A program made the position numbers and the translations under genes. DNA of 64,000 nt from Bacteroidales bacterium (GTDB lineage: Bacteria > Bacteroidota > Bacteroidia > Bacteroidales > P3): NCBI GenBank assembly GCA_017545365.1, contig JAFWOP010000064.1, forward strand, positions 1-64,000. The letters are read 5' to 3'. Of this stretch, positions 24,425 to 34,700 are shown in pieces. The number at the start of each line of letters is the position of its first letter. The stretch's first letter is position 1. The notes below the pieces were generated by a model. It was given only the letters and a program-made list of their open reading frames with translations. It ran no database searches and had not been told where the DNA came from.

Positions 24425-27400
24425 CTAGTGTTTTATTACACGTCGCACGGTGCTGCCCTTCTGGAGTGAGATACGCAGTGCGTAGGTGCCGGAAGGCAGC
24501 TGGGAGATGTCGAGCTGGTTGGTGTTGACAAAGGTTGCAGCCAGACGGCCGGCATAGTCAAACACCTCCACCTTGACCACCCCTTCGGCCTCGATGGTAA
24601 GCTTGCCTGTGGTGGGGTTAGGATAGATGTTCAGACCTTCAAAGTCGGCGACATCGGCGATGCCCACGTGGTTGATGGTGAGCTTGAGGGTGACGATGCT
24701 GTCGCAGCCCGCCTCGGTCTGTCCTTCGTAGATGTATTCTCCGCTCTCGGTCAGCACGTCGCCGTTCCACTCGTAGCTATTTTCGGCAGTGTCCACGATG
24801 GTGGTGTGGCTGCTGTAGTTGATGGTGAGGTGGAGCGTAACTGTACTGTCGCAACCGTAGATGTTTTGCAGCGTCACTGTCGGCTCGTCGGTCGATTCGG
24901 TGTAAGTGGTGCCATCAACCCATTCATAGCTGTCACAGGCCGACTCTTCAACCACTGTGTTGTCGCTGTAGTTGATGGTCAGATGCAGGGTTGTCACACT
25001 GTCGCAGCCAGCGGCATTCAAGCTAGTATAGCTAGGAGTGCTGGTGGAACTAGTATAGGTCTCGCCATGCCAGGTATAGGTGTCGCAGGCGGAGACTGTT
25101 TCGGTACCCGTGGTGCTGTAGTTGATGGTGAGGTTCAGGGTGATAACACTGTCGCAACCGACGGCGTTGGTGACAGTATAGCTGGGAGTGTTAGTGGAGC
25201 TGGTGTAGGTGGTGCCATGCCAAGTGTAGGTGTCGCAGGCGGTGGCCGTCTCGGTAGCTGTGGTACTGTGGTTGATGGTGAGGTTCAGGGTGATGACACT
25301 GTCGCAACCAGCGGCGTTGGTGGTAGTATAACTAGCGGTGGTAGTAGAACTAGTATAGGCGGTGCCATGCCAAGTGTAGGTGTCGCAGGCGGTGGCAGTC
25401 TCAGTGGCTGTGGTGCTGCTGTTGATGGTCAGGTGCAGGGTTGTCACGCTGTCGCATCCGGCGGCATTCAAGCTAGTATAGCTAGGAGTGCTAGTGGAAG
25501 TAGTGTAGGTGGTGCCATGCCAGGTGTAGGTGTCACAGGCGGTGACGGTCTCGGTGCCAGTGTTGCTATAGTTGACAGTCAGGTGCAGGGTTGTCACACT
25601 GTCACAGCCGGCGGCGTTGGTGCTAGTATAGCTAGGAGTGCTAGTGGAGGTGGTGTAGGTGGTGCCATGCCAGGTGTAGGTGTCGCAGGCGGTGACGGTT
25701 TCAGTAGCCGTGTTGCTGTGGTTGACTGTCAGGTGGAGGGTTGTCACACTGTCGCAGCCGGCAGCGTTGGTGCTAGTATAGCTAGGAGTGGTAGTGGAGC
25801 TGGTGTAGGTGGTGCCGTGCCAGGTGTAGCTGTCACAAGCCGTGGCGGTTTCGGTGACAGCGGTGCTGTAGTTGATGGTCAGATGCAGGGTCACCGTGCT
25901 GTCGCAGCCACCAATTGCCGTGGTGGTGTAGGTAGGCGTATTGGTAGAGGCGGTGTAGGCGGTGCCGTGCCAAGTGTAGGTGTCGCAAGCAGTGACAGAC
26001 TCAGTGGTGAAAAGGCTCTGGCTGATGGTCAGGTGCAGGGTGGTGACGCTGTCGCAGCCAGCAGCATTGAGACTATTATAGGTGGGAGTGCTAGTAGAGC
26101 TGGTGTAGGTAGTGCCATGCCAGGTGTAGCTGTTGCAAGCGTTCACCACTTCGATGCCAGTGTTGCTATAGTTGATGGTAAGGTTCAGCGTTGTCACACT
26201 GTCGCAGCCGACGGTGTTGGTGCTAGTATAGCTAGGAGTGCTAGTGGAGCTGGTGTAGGTGGTGCCGTGCCAGGTGTAGCTGTCGCAGGCGGTGACGGCT
26301 TCGGTGAATGTGCTGCTGTTGTTGATGGTCAAGTGCAGGGTGGTCACACTGTCGCAGCCAAGGGAATTGAGAGTTAAGAATTGAGAATTGAGAGTTGATT
26401 GGGTGTAGGTGCTGTCGTGCCAGGTATAGCTGTCACAGGCGGTGGCCGACACGATGGCAGAGCTGCTGCTGTTGACGGTCAGATGCAGGGTGGTGACGCT
26501 GTCGCAACCGGCGGCATTGGTGCTAGTATAGCTCGGAGTGCTAGTAGAGCTAGTGTAAGTGGTGCCATGCCAGGTGTAGGTGTCACAGGCGGTGACAGTC
26601 TCAACAGCGGAGTTGCTGTTGTTGACAGTCAGATGCAGGGTAGTGACACTGTCGCAGCCGACGGCGTTAGTGCTAGCATAGCTAGGAGTGCTAGTGGAAC
26701 TAGTGTAAGTGGTGCCGTGCCAGGTGTAGCTGTCGCAGGCGGTGACAGTCTCGATGGCTGAGTTGCTGTAGTTGATAGTCAGGTGCAGGGTTGTCACACT
26801 GTCGCAGCCGACGGCATTGATGCTAGTATAACTAGCGGTGCTAGTGGAACTGGTATAGGTGGTGCCGTGCCAGGTGTAGGTGTCACAGGCGGTAGCCGTC
26901 ACCGTGCTGCTGCTGGTGGGACGCACCGTGAGGTCCAGCATAAAGACGCTGTCGCAGCCGTATGAGGTCTGCAGGCTGTCCCACAGGGTGTAGGCTCCTG
27001 CAGTGCTGCTGATGGGCTGTACGCTGTGGCCGGTCCATGCGTAGGTGGCGTTATCGCAGATGTCGGCAGTGGCCTCACTATAATAGGTGGGGCGCACATT
27101 CAGGGTAAGGCCGAAGGTGCTGTCGCAGCCCATCTGGGTGTGCATGGTGTCATAATAATACAACGTGCCTACACTGAGGGAGTCGAGCGTGAGCGGGTGG
27201 CCCGTCCAGGCAAAACTCTGGTCGGCGCACACATTCTCCACCTGAGTGGCATGGTAGACAGGGTTGACCGTAAGGTTCACCGTGATGACGCTGTCGCATC
27301 CGCGGACGGTGAGCAGCGAGTCGGTATAAGTGCCGGAGACCGTCAGCTGGCGGTTGCCGAAGGTGTAGGGGCTTCCCTGACAGACGTTCTGATTGTAGGA

Positions 27401-29110
27401 ACGGCTGTAGGGGTAGTTCTCCTGCATGCTGGTGAGGGCAAACTCCTTCTCGAACGACAGCCCGGTAATATCCGTAGTGCGGATGCGCACCGAGTAGTCG
27501 AACAGCCCCGTGCAGCTGAAACTGGCGTTGGTGAAGAGCTTGTTGCCTTGGATGTAGAAGAGGCTGTTGCCCGCGTCGCCGCTGCCGCTGACCAGTTCGT
27601 AGACGAAAGGCAGCGTGATGTCGTTGTCGATAGACGAGAGGGTGCCGACAAGCGTACCCACGGCCGCATTCTCCATAAAGGAAGCGTTGCTGAGCAGAAT
27701 GTCCACCGGGGCGGTGTTGTTGTTGATGACGGTGTCGGGAACCGTCTTGATGGCTTCCTGGTTGCCCACGTTGTCGGTGGCACGGGAGATGAAGCGGTAA
27801 ACATTGCCGTCGACCAGCGTATAGTGTGCCGTATCAGTGGGGGCATAATAGCCCACGGTGGTGTAGACACCGTCGTTGAGGGACACCATCAGCTCCACAT
27901 TGTCCACGCCGCTGCCCTGCGGGTCGTCGGTGGCAGTGAAGGTGAAGTTGCACACCATCGAGTCGGCGGCCAGCGTCTGGGCAGTGAGGTGCGAGGTGGG
28001 AGGCACCGCGTCGAAGGTGTTCTTCCACACGTTGGTAGCGATGGCGGTGTTCTCATCGAAGATGATGGAGGCCTCCACCGACACCGTGTCGCCCGATGCG
28101 AGGTTGTTCTTGGGTAGGACGGAGAAGGTCACATAGCCCTCGCCGTGGTGTAGGCTGTCGTTCACCAGCAGGAAGCCCATTTGCGCATTGGCAGGCTCAA
28201 ATCCCGTAGCGGGGTCGACACTCTGGAGATACCAGAATATCTGGTTGTTTGCCATGTCGATACCGGCCGTCACATCCACCCACACGCCCAGCGAGTCGGA
28301 GACATCCAAACGTTTGGTGTAGGAGGTGGTGTTACTAGGCACCGCAAAGACAAAGCTGCCGAAGCCGAAGTCGCCCAAGCGGACGCTGGCTATGTTCTGC
28401 TGCGGGGGGATGGGATAGGTGACCTCCACGCGCGATGCGGGAGCGGTGGCGAAGTCGGGGTCGTTTTCGAAGAGGATGGTGTACTGCATACGGTCGGCGG
28501 TGCTCACATAGCGGTCGTCACCATAGCCGTCGGGGCCGTCCAACTCATTGGGGTCGTGGGGGCAGTCCTCCTCTTTGAGTTCAATACGCACCTTGGCACT
28601 ACCCACAAAGCCGTTGGAGTCGGTGACGGTGACACCATAGGTGCCGCTGCCCGACACTGTTTTGACATTCGAGCCCCACGAGTAGCGGTAGGGCGGGGTA
28701 CCGCCGGAGGCACTGGCGGTGAGGGTGGCGGTGGGTGTCTGGTCACACTCCACTGGGTTGGTTGTAACAGAGATGGCTGCATTGATGCGGCAGGCCTCCT
28801 CACGCTCAATAATCACCACGTCTTGGTAGATAACTTTGTTGCATGCGGTTGCCTTCACGGCGACGCTATAGGCGCCGGCCTTCAGACCTGTGACATAGCG
28901 GCCATTGAGATGTCCACCTGAAGGTGTGGTCCATTCCACCGAGGTGTAGCTGGTGAGACTGGTGGGCATCCTCACAATGGCGGCGCCGTCGTTGCCAGGA
29001 TTGCACGACTCTGCCCGATCCTGCTCGCAAGTAATCACGGACTGGGCATTGGCCGTTACCGAGAAGAGGGCCATTACCGCCATAATCATTATTATTATAT
29101 ACTTTTTCAT
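24425..29110 (-). CDS. 1,561-residue T9SS surface protein with about 15 tandem repeats
   Basis: Signal peptide MKKYIIIMIMAVMALFSVTANAQ. Then a module with SprB-like repeats (GGTPPYRYSWG...VTVTDSNGF), a large beta domain (DRMQYTILFENDPDFATAP region) seen in Bacteroidetes surface proteins, and a cadherin-like module (LLSNASFMENAAVGTLVGTL). Next come three divergent and about 15 regular units of about 49 residues (ACDTYTWHGTTYT...GCDSVTTLHLTIN). The C-terminal 80 residues are a T9SS type A sorting domain ending VRRVIKH. Each unit has two conserved Cys. Unit 4 (near 26362-26398) has its variable segment replaced by an AATTGAG word that encodes STLNSQFLTLNS. It is the last gene of the giant operon. 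Probably an adhesin or stalk; no enzyme domain seen. Confidence 0.85.
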   Translation of the reverse strand: MKKYIIIMIMAVMALFSVTANAQSVITCEQDRAESCNPGNDGAAIVRMPTSLTSYTSVEWTTPSGGHLNGRYVTGLKAGAYSVAVKATACNKVIYQDVVIIEREEACRINAAISVTTNPVECDQTPTATLTASASGGTPPYRYSWGSNVKTVSGSGTYGVTVTDSNGFVGSAKVRIELKEEDCPHDPNELDGPDGYGDDRYVSTADRMQYTILFENDPDFATAPASRVEVTYPIPPQQNIASVRLGDFGFGSFVFAVPSNTTSYTKRLDVSDSLGVWVDVTAGIDMANNQIFWYLQSVDPATGFEPANAQMGFLLVNDSLHHGEGYVTFSVLPKNNLASGDTVSVEASIIFDENTAIATNVWKNTFDAVPPTSHLTAQTLAADSMVCNFTFTATDDPQGSGVDNVELMVSLNDGVYTTVGYYAPTDTAHYTLVDGNVYRFISRATDNVGNQEAIKTVPDTVINNNTAPVDILLSNASFMENAAVGTLVGTLSSIDNDITLPFVYELVSGSGDAGNSLFYIQGNKLFTNASFSCTGLFDYSVRIRTTDITGLSFEKEFALTSMQENYPYSRSYNQNVCQGSPYTFGNRQLTVSGTYTDSLLTVRGCDSVITVNLTVNPVYHATQVENVCADQSFAWTGHPLTLDSLSVGTLYYYDTMHTQMGCDSTFGLTLNVRPTYYSEATADICDNATYAWTGHSVQPISSTAGAYTLWDSLQTSYGCDSVFMLDLTVRPTSSSTVTATACDTYTWHGTTYTSSTSTASYTSINAVGCDSVTTLHLTINYSNSAIETVTACDSYTWHGTTYTSSTSTPSYASTNAVGCDSVTTLHLTVNNSNSAVETVTACDTYTWHGTTYTSSTSTPSYTSTNAAGCDSVTTLHLTVNSSSSAIVSATACDSYTWHDSTYTQSTLNSQFLTLNSLGCDSVTTLHLTINNSSTFTEAVTACDSYTWHGTTYTSSTSTPSYTSTNTVGCDSVTTLNLTINYSNTGIEVVNACNSYTWHGTTYTSSTSTPTYNSLNAAGCDSVTTLHLTISQSLFTTESVTACDTYTWHGTAYTASTNTPTYTTTAIGGCDSTVTLHLTINYSTAVTETATACDSYTWHGTTYTSSTTTPSYTSTNAAGCDSVTTLHLTVNHSNTATETVTACDTYTWHGTTYTTSTSTPSYTSTNAAGCDSVTTLHLTVNYSNTGTETVTACDTYTWHGTTYTTSTSTPSYTSLNAAGCDSVTTLHLTINSSTTATETATACDTYTWHGTAYTSSTTTASYTTTNAAGCDSVITLNLTINHSTTATETATACDTYTWHGTTYTSSTNTPSYTVTNAVGCDSVITLNLTINYSTTGTETVSACDTYTWHGETYTSSTSTPSYTSLNAAGCDSVTTLHLTINYSDNTVVEESACDSYEWVDGTTYTESTDEPTVTLQNIYGCDSTVTLHLTINYSSHTTIVDTAENSYEWNGDVLTESGEYIYEGQTEAGCDSIVTLKLTINHVGIADVADFEGLNIYPNPTTGKLTIEAEGVVKVEVFDYAGRLAATFVNTNQLDISQLPSGTYALRISLQKGSTVRRVIKH

Positions 29111-29135
29111 CGTTTTATCAGATTAAGGGTTTCAC

Positions 29136-30488
29136 TTAGTTTTCCTGACCGGGGTTGAACAGCGTGGGGTTGTTGTCCTGAGCATTGGGTACGTTGTCGC
29201 CGTCGATGTCGGGGTCGCACACGTCGCCTATGCCGTCGCAGTCGATGTCGCTCTGGTCGGGGTTATACGCCTCGGGGCAATTGTCCACCTCGTCGGGCAC
29301 ACCGTCGCCGTCGCGGTCATCATCGCACAGGTCGCCCAAGCCGTCGCCATCGGCATCCTCCTGGTCGGGGTTGGCCATCAGAGGGCAGTTGTCGCACATG
29401 TCGCCGATGCCGTCGCCGTCGCTATCGGCCTGTGAGGGATTGAAGTGGATAGGACAGTTGTCCACGCTGTCGGCCACGCCGTCACCGTCGCGGTCGGGGT
29501 CCATTTCGTTGAGAATGCTGTCGCCGTCGATGTCGGGGTCGCACTCGTCGCCGATGCTGTCGAGGTCGAAGTCGTACTGGCGGGGGTTGACCACGGTGGG
29601 ACAGTTGTCGCAGCTATCGCCGATGTGGTCGCCGTCGGCATCTTCCTGCAAGGGGTTGTAGTGTCTGGGACAGTTGTCGCAGCCATCGCCGATGCCGTCA
29701 CCGTCGGTATCCTCCTGCAGGGGGTTATACCGAATGGGGCAGTTGTCGCACGCGTCGCCGAGACCGTCATGGTCGCTATCAGTCTGATCCACATTGGCGA
29801 TGCAGGGGCAGTTGTCGGTGGCATTGGGGATGCCGTCGCCGTCCAAGTCGTTGCCCGTGGTGAGAGCCGAGGGTGGGTAGCTGTTGAGGAAAATAGTTAG
29901 GTTGTTGACCATAGCACCTCCCAGCGAGGCAGCAGCAAACTTCCATTGTCCGCTCACCTGTGTCATCATATAGGTCATCAACACACTATTTGTGTCGAAA
30001 TACAGGCGGGTGATGACCACCGTATAGGGGTCGTCGTTATAACTGAGCAGATACTCGATGCTGTCGATTGCGCTTACGAAAGCAAGGAAGGAGAGACGGA
30101 CGCTGTCCACTGAGAAAATGGAAGTGAAGGTGGACGCATCCTGTGTGCGGTATAACGATTGAATGCCCGACAATGTGCCGTTCTGATAGGCCTGCAACAA
30201 ACGGCAGAGCATAGCCGGAGGGGTGTTGATAGTGCTGGCATTCTGGCTGCCGCCCGTAAGGGCAATCGTTCTGTCGCCAGTGGCGATGGTGCCGTTGAAG
30301 GTGTAGAAAACCACATTGCCACAAAGGGTGTGGTTGGCATCGTTCACCAACAATACTGTCGTGTCGTCGGCGAGATTCAGTGTTACTGCTTGAGGCTGTT
30401 CGTTATACTGAGGAAAACGATTCACCTGGGCCACGGAGGCGGCACACAACGCCACCATACATATTACTATTGAAACAATCTTTTTCAT
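29136..30488 (-). CDS. Secreted thrombospondin type 3 (calcium-binding) repeat protein
   Basis: The 450-residue product has a signal peptide ([21 protein letters not shown]), an unassigned globular region of about 200 residues, and from about residue 218 a chain of thrombospondin type 3 repeats: [33 protein letters not shown] and about ten similar Asp-rich loops. Such repeats bind calcium and wrap into a compact, Cys-bridged rod. It ends abruptly at [13 protein letters not shown] without a T9SS sorting domain or outer-membrane anchor. The gene lies between the 399-residue secreted protein (8-bp gap) and the 1,561-residue T9SS protein (25-bp gap), so it probably acts in the same surface complex, perhaps as a calcium-dependent linker (inference). 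Confidence 0.8.
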   Translation of the reverse strand: MKKIVSIVICMVALCAASVAQVNRFPQYNEQPQAVTLNLADDTTVLLVNDANHTLCGNVVFYTFNGTIATGDRTIALTGGSQNASTINTPPAMLCRLLQAYQNGTLSGIQSLYRTQDASTFTSIFSVDSVRLSFLAFVSAIDSIEYLLSYNDDPYTVVITRLYFDTNSVLMTYMMTQVSGQWKFAAASLGGAMVNNLTIFLNSYPPSALTTGNDLDGDGIPNATDNCPCIANVDQTDSDHDGLGDACDNCPIRYNPLQEDTDGDGIGDGCDNCPRHYNPLQEDADGDHIGDSCDNCPTVVNPRQYDFDLDSIGDECDPDIDGDSILNEMDPDRDGDGVADSVDNCPIHFNPSQADSDGDGIGDMCDNCPLMANPDQEDADGDGLGDLCDDDRDGDGVPDEVDNCPEAYNPDQSDIDCDGIGDVCDPDIDGDNVPNAQDNNPTLFNPGQEN

Positions 30489-30496
30489 AAGGCACG

Positions 30497-31696
30497 TTAG
30501 AATTGATAAGTGAACACTGGTTTTTCAACCGAAAAGTTGACGATACTGACCAACTGCAGCTGACCGATAATCGACACGGTACCGCCCAACTTGCAATCGA
30601 TGCCGTTGCCTCCCACAGGGCACCACTGGCATGAAGCCGTGGAGGAGCCTTGTAGCAGCAGGTCGGCCTGTAGCAGGTCGCCCCCAATGGAGAGACCCAC
30701 ACCGCCGCTCACCGCAAAGGAGAGCGATGCCGGGATGCAAAGTGTGCAGCACTGTGTCTGGAACGACAGCTCGCCTGTCATGGGACCCACCGCCAATGTC
30801 AGGCCCAGATTAAGCAGCACATCGGCCGAAGCAACATGCGGTATGCCGTAAAATGGGAAACGGCACTGGTAGGCAGCACTTACCGAAGCCGACGGGAAGG
30901 AAATATACAGGATGTCGTAAGCCGTATGGTCAGAACAGCACTTGTTGCGTATCGTTACATAGGGAACACCATAGTTCGCATCGAAACTCCATTTGCACGG
31001 AGCCAGTCGTTCCAACTCCTTCAAACCGTTCACTGCGGCTTTGAAATCGTCCAGCTTATTCTTTAGTTCCTGACTGTTCTCCATAGCGTTCTTTAGGTTT
31101 ACGATGTTCATTGAGGCCCCCACGGTAGCTTCTAAGTCGCTATTAACAACCGTGATATACGCCTTCTTGGTTGAGGTGTGGTTGTTATGGGTAAGGTAAA
31201 AAGTGACCTCCATCTGACCACGGGAGTAGCCCGCCGACTTTTGCGCCGTTACGGGTGACACCATCACCAGGTGCTCGTAGCCTGAGGGGTAGGTCTCAAT
31301 CTCGAACTGGTTCGCCGCGATTTCGTCGCCATCGTTGTAACAGCCGTATTTGGGTTTGACATATCGAATTTCGATGGAGTCATCCACGAACACCCAAGCC
31401 TCGTCCTCCTCCACCCCATTCTGGGAGATACGTTTCACGTGATAGTCCTCCGCCTCGCCGCGGGGGTTGACGGTGATGACCGCCTGATTGGCATTGCCAA
31501 CGATATGGGAACCCGTCCAAATGTAGCACACATCCGGCGACGCGTCGGGAACGCCGAGTGTCACCGTCTGCGAATTATCCACATTCCTTGCCACATGCTT
31601 GTCGGGTCCGGCAAACTGTGCCTGTGCGGCCCACGCACTGGCCAGCATCAGCAGGATTAAATATATTCGTTTCATATTATTGGGTATTTTATTCAT
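30497..31696 (-). CDS. Secreted beta-rich protein, function unknown
   Basis: A 399-residue protein with a signal peptide best read from Met8 ([20 protein letters not shown]; start at 31675), though Met1 at 31696 is also possible. An Ig-like N-terminal part ([40 protein letters not shown]) is followed by a short helical segment ([20 protein letters not shown]) and a Gly- and Cys-rich C-terminal half with [20 protein letters not shown]. It ends in alternating polar/hydrophobic residues with a terminal Phe ([10 protein letters not shown]), a pattern seen in outer-membrane proteins but also elsewhere. No sorting domain is visible. It directly follows the giant gene in the operon. I do not recognise the family. 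Confidence 0.65.
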   Translation of the reverse strand: MNKIPNNMKRIYLILLMLASAWAAQAQFAGPDKHVARNVDNSQTVTLGVPDASPDVCYIWTGSHIVGNANQAVITVNPRGEAEDYHVKRISQNGVEEDEAWVFVDDSIEIRYVKPKYGCYNDGDEIAANQFEIETYPSGYEHLVMVSPVTAQKSAGYSRGQMEVTFYLTHNNHTSTKKAYITVVNSDLEATVGASMNIVNLKNAMENSQELKNKLDDFKAAVNGLKELERLAPCKWSFDANYGVPYVTIRNKCCSDHTAYDILYISFPSASVSAAYQCRFPFYGIPHVASADVLLNLGLTLAVGPMTGELSFQTQCCTLCIPASLSFAVSGGVGLSIGGDLLQADLLLQGSSTASCQWCPVGGNGIDCKLGGTVSIIGQLQLVSIVNFSVEKPVFTYQF

Positions 31697-31713
31697 ATTT
31701 GTATGTTTTTATA

Positions 31714-31795
31714 GATTGCTTGATTGTCTGATTGCTTTATCGTTTGAATATTTGTACTCAAGCATTTACGCAATCAAGCAATCAAGCAATTATTG
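31714..31795. repeat. Inverted third copy of the CAATCAAG repeat module
   Basis: GATTGCTTGATTGTCTGATT near 31714 and CAATCAAGCAATCAAGCAAT near 31771 are complementary words, and 31756-31779 is the reverse complement of the 24335-24366 module with one mismatch. It forms a hairpin between the giant gene and the next operon gene and overlaps the giant stop region. Confidence 0.75.
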
Positions 31796-34700
31796 CACTT
31801 CTCTGATAGCAAACACCAGCGAACCTGCTGTAAAGCCGTAGATGGTCACAGTGCCGTAGCTGCCTGGTCGTAGCAGACCCTCTGGCTCGCCATCTATCGT
31901 CAGCGGTATGCGCAGCACCGTACTTTGAGTCCGCAGGTCTTCGGGCGTCAGGGCTATGTAGGTACCGCCTACCGACTGCACTTCCAATACAGCACCCACA
32001 ATATCGGTGTTGCCCGTGTTGCCGAACTCCAGCATCATGCTGATGGTGCGGTTGTAACGTGGCGAGGTGGGGAACACCATGTGGTAGCTTAGACCATCGG
32101 GGCTGCCTTCCGTCACATGGAACACGTCGGTCAGCATGGCTTCGCCCTCGCAGTAGTTGAGTACGCCCATGCTGTAATAGCCGGTGTCGACCCCCTTCAG
32201 GTTGAAGCGGGCAAATGCCTGGTAATAGCTGCTGTATATCAGTGTGTCGGCAAACAGCGTGTCGCCACCATGTAGCATCCACACCTTCATGTCGGGACGG
32301 AAACGCGAACCGGTCATCTCTATGGTCACGTTGCCCGTGTTGCCGCCTTCGGTGGGATTGATGCTGCGCAACTCGAAGGGCAGGATGTCGGCCGTGACGG
32401 TCACCACCTGCATCGAGCTGGAAGGTGTCGAGCCGTAGAGGCTCACTCCGTAACTGCCCGCACGTGTCGAGGGGATGTACAGTTCGGGGTTGGCGGTGTA
32501 CTGCCCGATGGTAGAGAGGTTGTAGCTTAGATTGTCGCCTACACGGTTGTGGGAGACATACACCATGTTGACGGCACCTTGCACCGAGTCGCCGCTCTCC
32601 ACATGGATGCGCACCGTCTCATTGCGGTGGGTGCCCACATTAATCTTGTAGTCGTTGGGCTGGCCGTTGTAGAGGGTGTCCACAAGGGGTGTGTTGAACG
32701 GCAGCTCACGCACCTTGACGAAGAACGGCAAAGTGGTGACGGTGCTGTTGTTGTCCTCATTGTCCTCATAGAAGGCGTTGCGCACGTCGGTCTTGACGAT
32801 GAGGTAATAGTTACCTTCTGACACACCACTGATGCGGGCTGCCACCTGTTGTACCAGCGAATCGCCAGACTGGAGGTTAACCTGTTCCATGTTGACGCGG
32901 CCCAACAGACGGTCGTTAGAGCCAAACACATCGTCGCTCGACAGGTACAGCAACGAACCGAGTCCCCTGCCGCTGATGGTGTTGGCGCCGATATTGGCAA
33001 CCGTCCACTGGAAGGTGGTTCTTATGCCGCTGACCACAGTGTCGGGTTTTGCAATGCGCGACACCACCAGGTCACCTGGCGGCGGCAAGGTGATATTGAC
33101 CACTGTGGCAAGCATATTGTTCTCCTGTGTGGTTTCGTAGAAGTTGAGTTGGGCATTGGTCTGTACCAGCAGGTATCTCGTGCCCGAGTTGGGCAGAGGC
33201 ACCGTTACTTCCACCGTGTCGCGGTAGCTTTCGCCAGAGGCGAGTGCCATCTCCTTCGGAGTCAGAAGCAACTGCTGGCTGGTGCTGTTCAGCGTAGAGA
33301 CATACGACAGCGACACCCTGTCAGACCAGCGTTGTGATGCCACAGGCGTTTCGCTGACATTGGTCACCGTATAGGCCAGCTGGAAAGGCTGCCCGCTCAC
33401 TATGTCGCCCAGCACTGCCACATCGCTGACCTGCAGGTCGGGTGTGGGAACAGGGTTGACGGTGATGGGTTTGACCAACTGGTTGTTCACCACGTTGATG
33501 TCGGGATTTTTCCTGTTGAAGTCGCAGATGCCTACCAGATAGAGAGTGCTGGGCGAACCGAAGGGTATGGTCACTTCGAAGTCCACCTGATAGCTCTCTC
33601 CGGGCAGGAGGGTCGTCGTGTGGTTCACATCCACATGCGACATATTGGCCTGCAGGGCACCATCATGAGTTATATAGAGGCGGTCAACCCACTGCTGTGC
33701 CGAGGTTGGCACCGTAGTGTTGTTGGTGACAGTCATGGTGTAGGTGACAGGCTGTCCCCAGTCCACCAATGTCGGCCCGCTGATAGAGTCTATCTGAAGG
33801 TCGAGCGGATAGAGTTGGACAAAGGACAGCGCACTGCGTACCGTGTTGTTGTCCTCGCCAGTATGTTCGTAGAAGGCGTTGGTGTAATCGGTCGCCGCAT
33901 AGAAGTAGTAGAAGCCGGCATTGGCGTTGGTGGGTATCATGCCCGTGGCGACAACCGGCACGGTGTCGCCTACGGCGATGTCCACTGTCTGCTGTAGCGT
34001 AGCCACCTCAATGAGGGGTGCGCTGTTGTAAGTGGCACCCAACGACATGAATATCTTTGTCGTCAGGTTGCCCTGTGCCGCTGCTATACCCTGGTTGACA
34101 AGGCTGAAGTCGAACGTCACCGTCTGTCCCACGCTGAGCGTGTCGGGTACATTCAAGTTACGGACAATGAGGTCGGGATAGGGGCTCAGGTTCACATGCA
34201 ACGGGGCACTGGCATGAATCACGTTGTTCAACTCATTGGATTCGCATACGCTGTTGGCAGCGTCTATCACCAAATGCAGATAGTAGTTACCCTCTATGCC
34301 GTTGGGCAGAGTGGCATACGTAGTAAGGAGCAAAGTGCTATCTGGTGCCAGCTGGACGAGGTCGCGGCTGCTCAGCACACGGTTGGCGGCATTGGCCGTG
34401 TAGGTGCCCGAGTTGGTGCTGATATACAGTGCCAACTCCACGGTGTCATTCACCGCCACAGTACCCATATTGCTCAATGCTATGGTCACGGGTGTTGTGG
34501 TGCCTGACCAGCCAGTATCGGCATGGGTCAGGGTTGTCGCTGTCAGGTCGGGGCGTATTACCGAGTAGGACACCGCCAACGTGTTGTTGGTCGTAGCAGT
34601 GCCTTCATAGAGGTTGTTGTTCCAGTTGGTGTGGATGGTCAGCTGACCCTGTGTCGTGCTGACGCAAGGCTGCGTCATGAGGCAGGCGACCAGCATGCTG

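Noticed and set aside
24668..26377. 569-residue Gly/Val/Ala-rich open frame opposite the repeat gene
   Set aside because: Its periodic text only reflects the 49-residue repeats read backwards; the true strand has signal peptide and sorting domain.
24880..26900. CRISPR-like array
   Set aside because: Units are about 147 bp, vary throughout and are in-frame coding; there is no short constant repeat with unique spacers and no cas gene.
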